A model generated the notes under the pieces. That model was not told where the DNA came from. It made no database searches and was given only the letters and a program-made list of their open reading frames with translations. Positions 22,550-22,556 of a DNA stretch of 22,556 nucleotides are shown here, in pieces. The DNA is from Paludibacteraceae bacterium. Lineage in GTDB: Bacteria; Bacteroidota; Bacteroidia; Bacteroidales; Paludibacteraceae. A program made the position numbers and the translations under genes. The stretch is from positions 1-22,556 of the forward strand of contig JAKSMY010000034.1 in NCBI GenBank assembly GCA_024400275.1, given 5' to 3'. The first letter of the stretch is position 1. Each line of letters starts with the position of its first letter.

Positions 22550-22556
22550 ATTACCT

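Overview
The window looks like the chromosome of an uncultured or host-associated member of the Bacteroidota, most likely order Bacteroidales. Three points support this. First, three promoters have the Bacteroides-type form TTTG-N20-TAnnTTTG. Second, start codons follow A/T-rich leaders instead of clear Shine-Dalgarno sites. Third, the protein repertoire is typical: a DUF4143-type ATPase, a BspA-like leucine-rich-repeat protein, Big_2/secreted modular proteins and a short-form 3-dehydroquinate synthase. Genus cannot be decided from the sequence alone.

Layout. (1) 1-2698, plus strand, A/T-rich: the 3' end of an LPP20/FlgT-like gene, a DUF4384-type secreted protein and a secreted caspase-fold (C14) peptidase, tightly packed as one operon. 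(2) 2699-3067: no gene; an 11-bp tandem repeat and two near-identical hairpin elements. (3) 3068-4201, minus strand: a solitary AAA_14/DUF4143 ATPase with its own promoter. (4) 4380-4568: a 189-bp element with perfect 34-bp terminal inverted repeats, each carrying an outward promoter; the right one is placed to drive everything up to about 15.8 kb. (5) 4579-15827, plus strand: seven genes joined by gaps of at most 6 bp or 4-bp ATGA overlaps: a metallo-beta-lactamase-fold hydrolase, aspartokinase, diaminopimelate decarboxylase, 3-dehydroquinate synthase, two large secreted modular proteins and a DEAD-box RNA helicase. (6) 15673-17007, minus strand: an RsmF/NOL1-type rRNA cytosine methyltransferase whose 3' end overlaps the helicase tail by 155 bp. 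(7) 17008-17712: no gene; a promoter, several inverted repeats, an 11-bp tandem repeat and a terminator. (8) 17713-21852, minus strand: a 1379-residue BspA-like LRR surface protein. (9) 21853-22556: two small minus-strand genes, one of them a 31-residue zinc-ribbon protein.

How the genes fit together. The long operon mixes lysine/diaminopimelate and shikimate enzymes with surface proteins and an RNA helicase. The three large secreted proteins (8846, 10841, 17713) end in the same short C-terminal tail, which suggests a common export or anchoring route. The first two of them also share a domain of about 150 residues and an Ig-like module.

The observations most worth following are the promoter-carrying terminal-inverted-repeat element, one DNA repeat inserted in two different reading frames inside the aspartokinase and dehydroquinate synthase genes, the overprinted helicase tail, and the secreted caspase operon.
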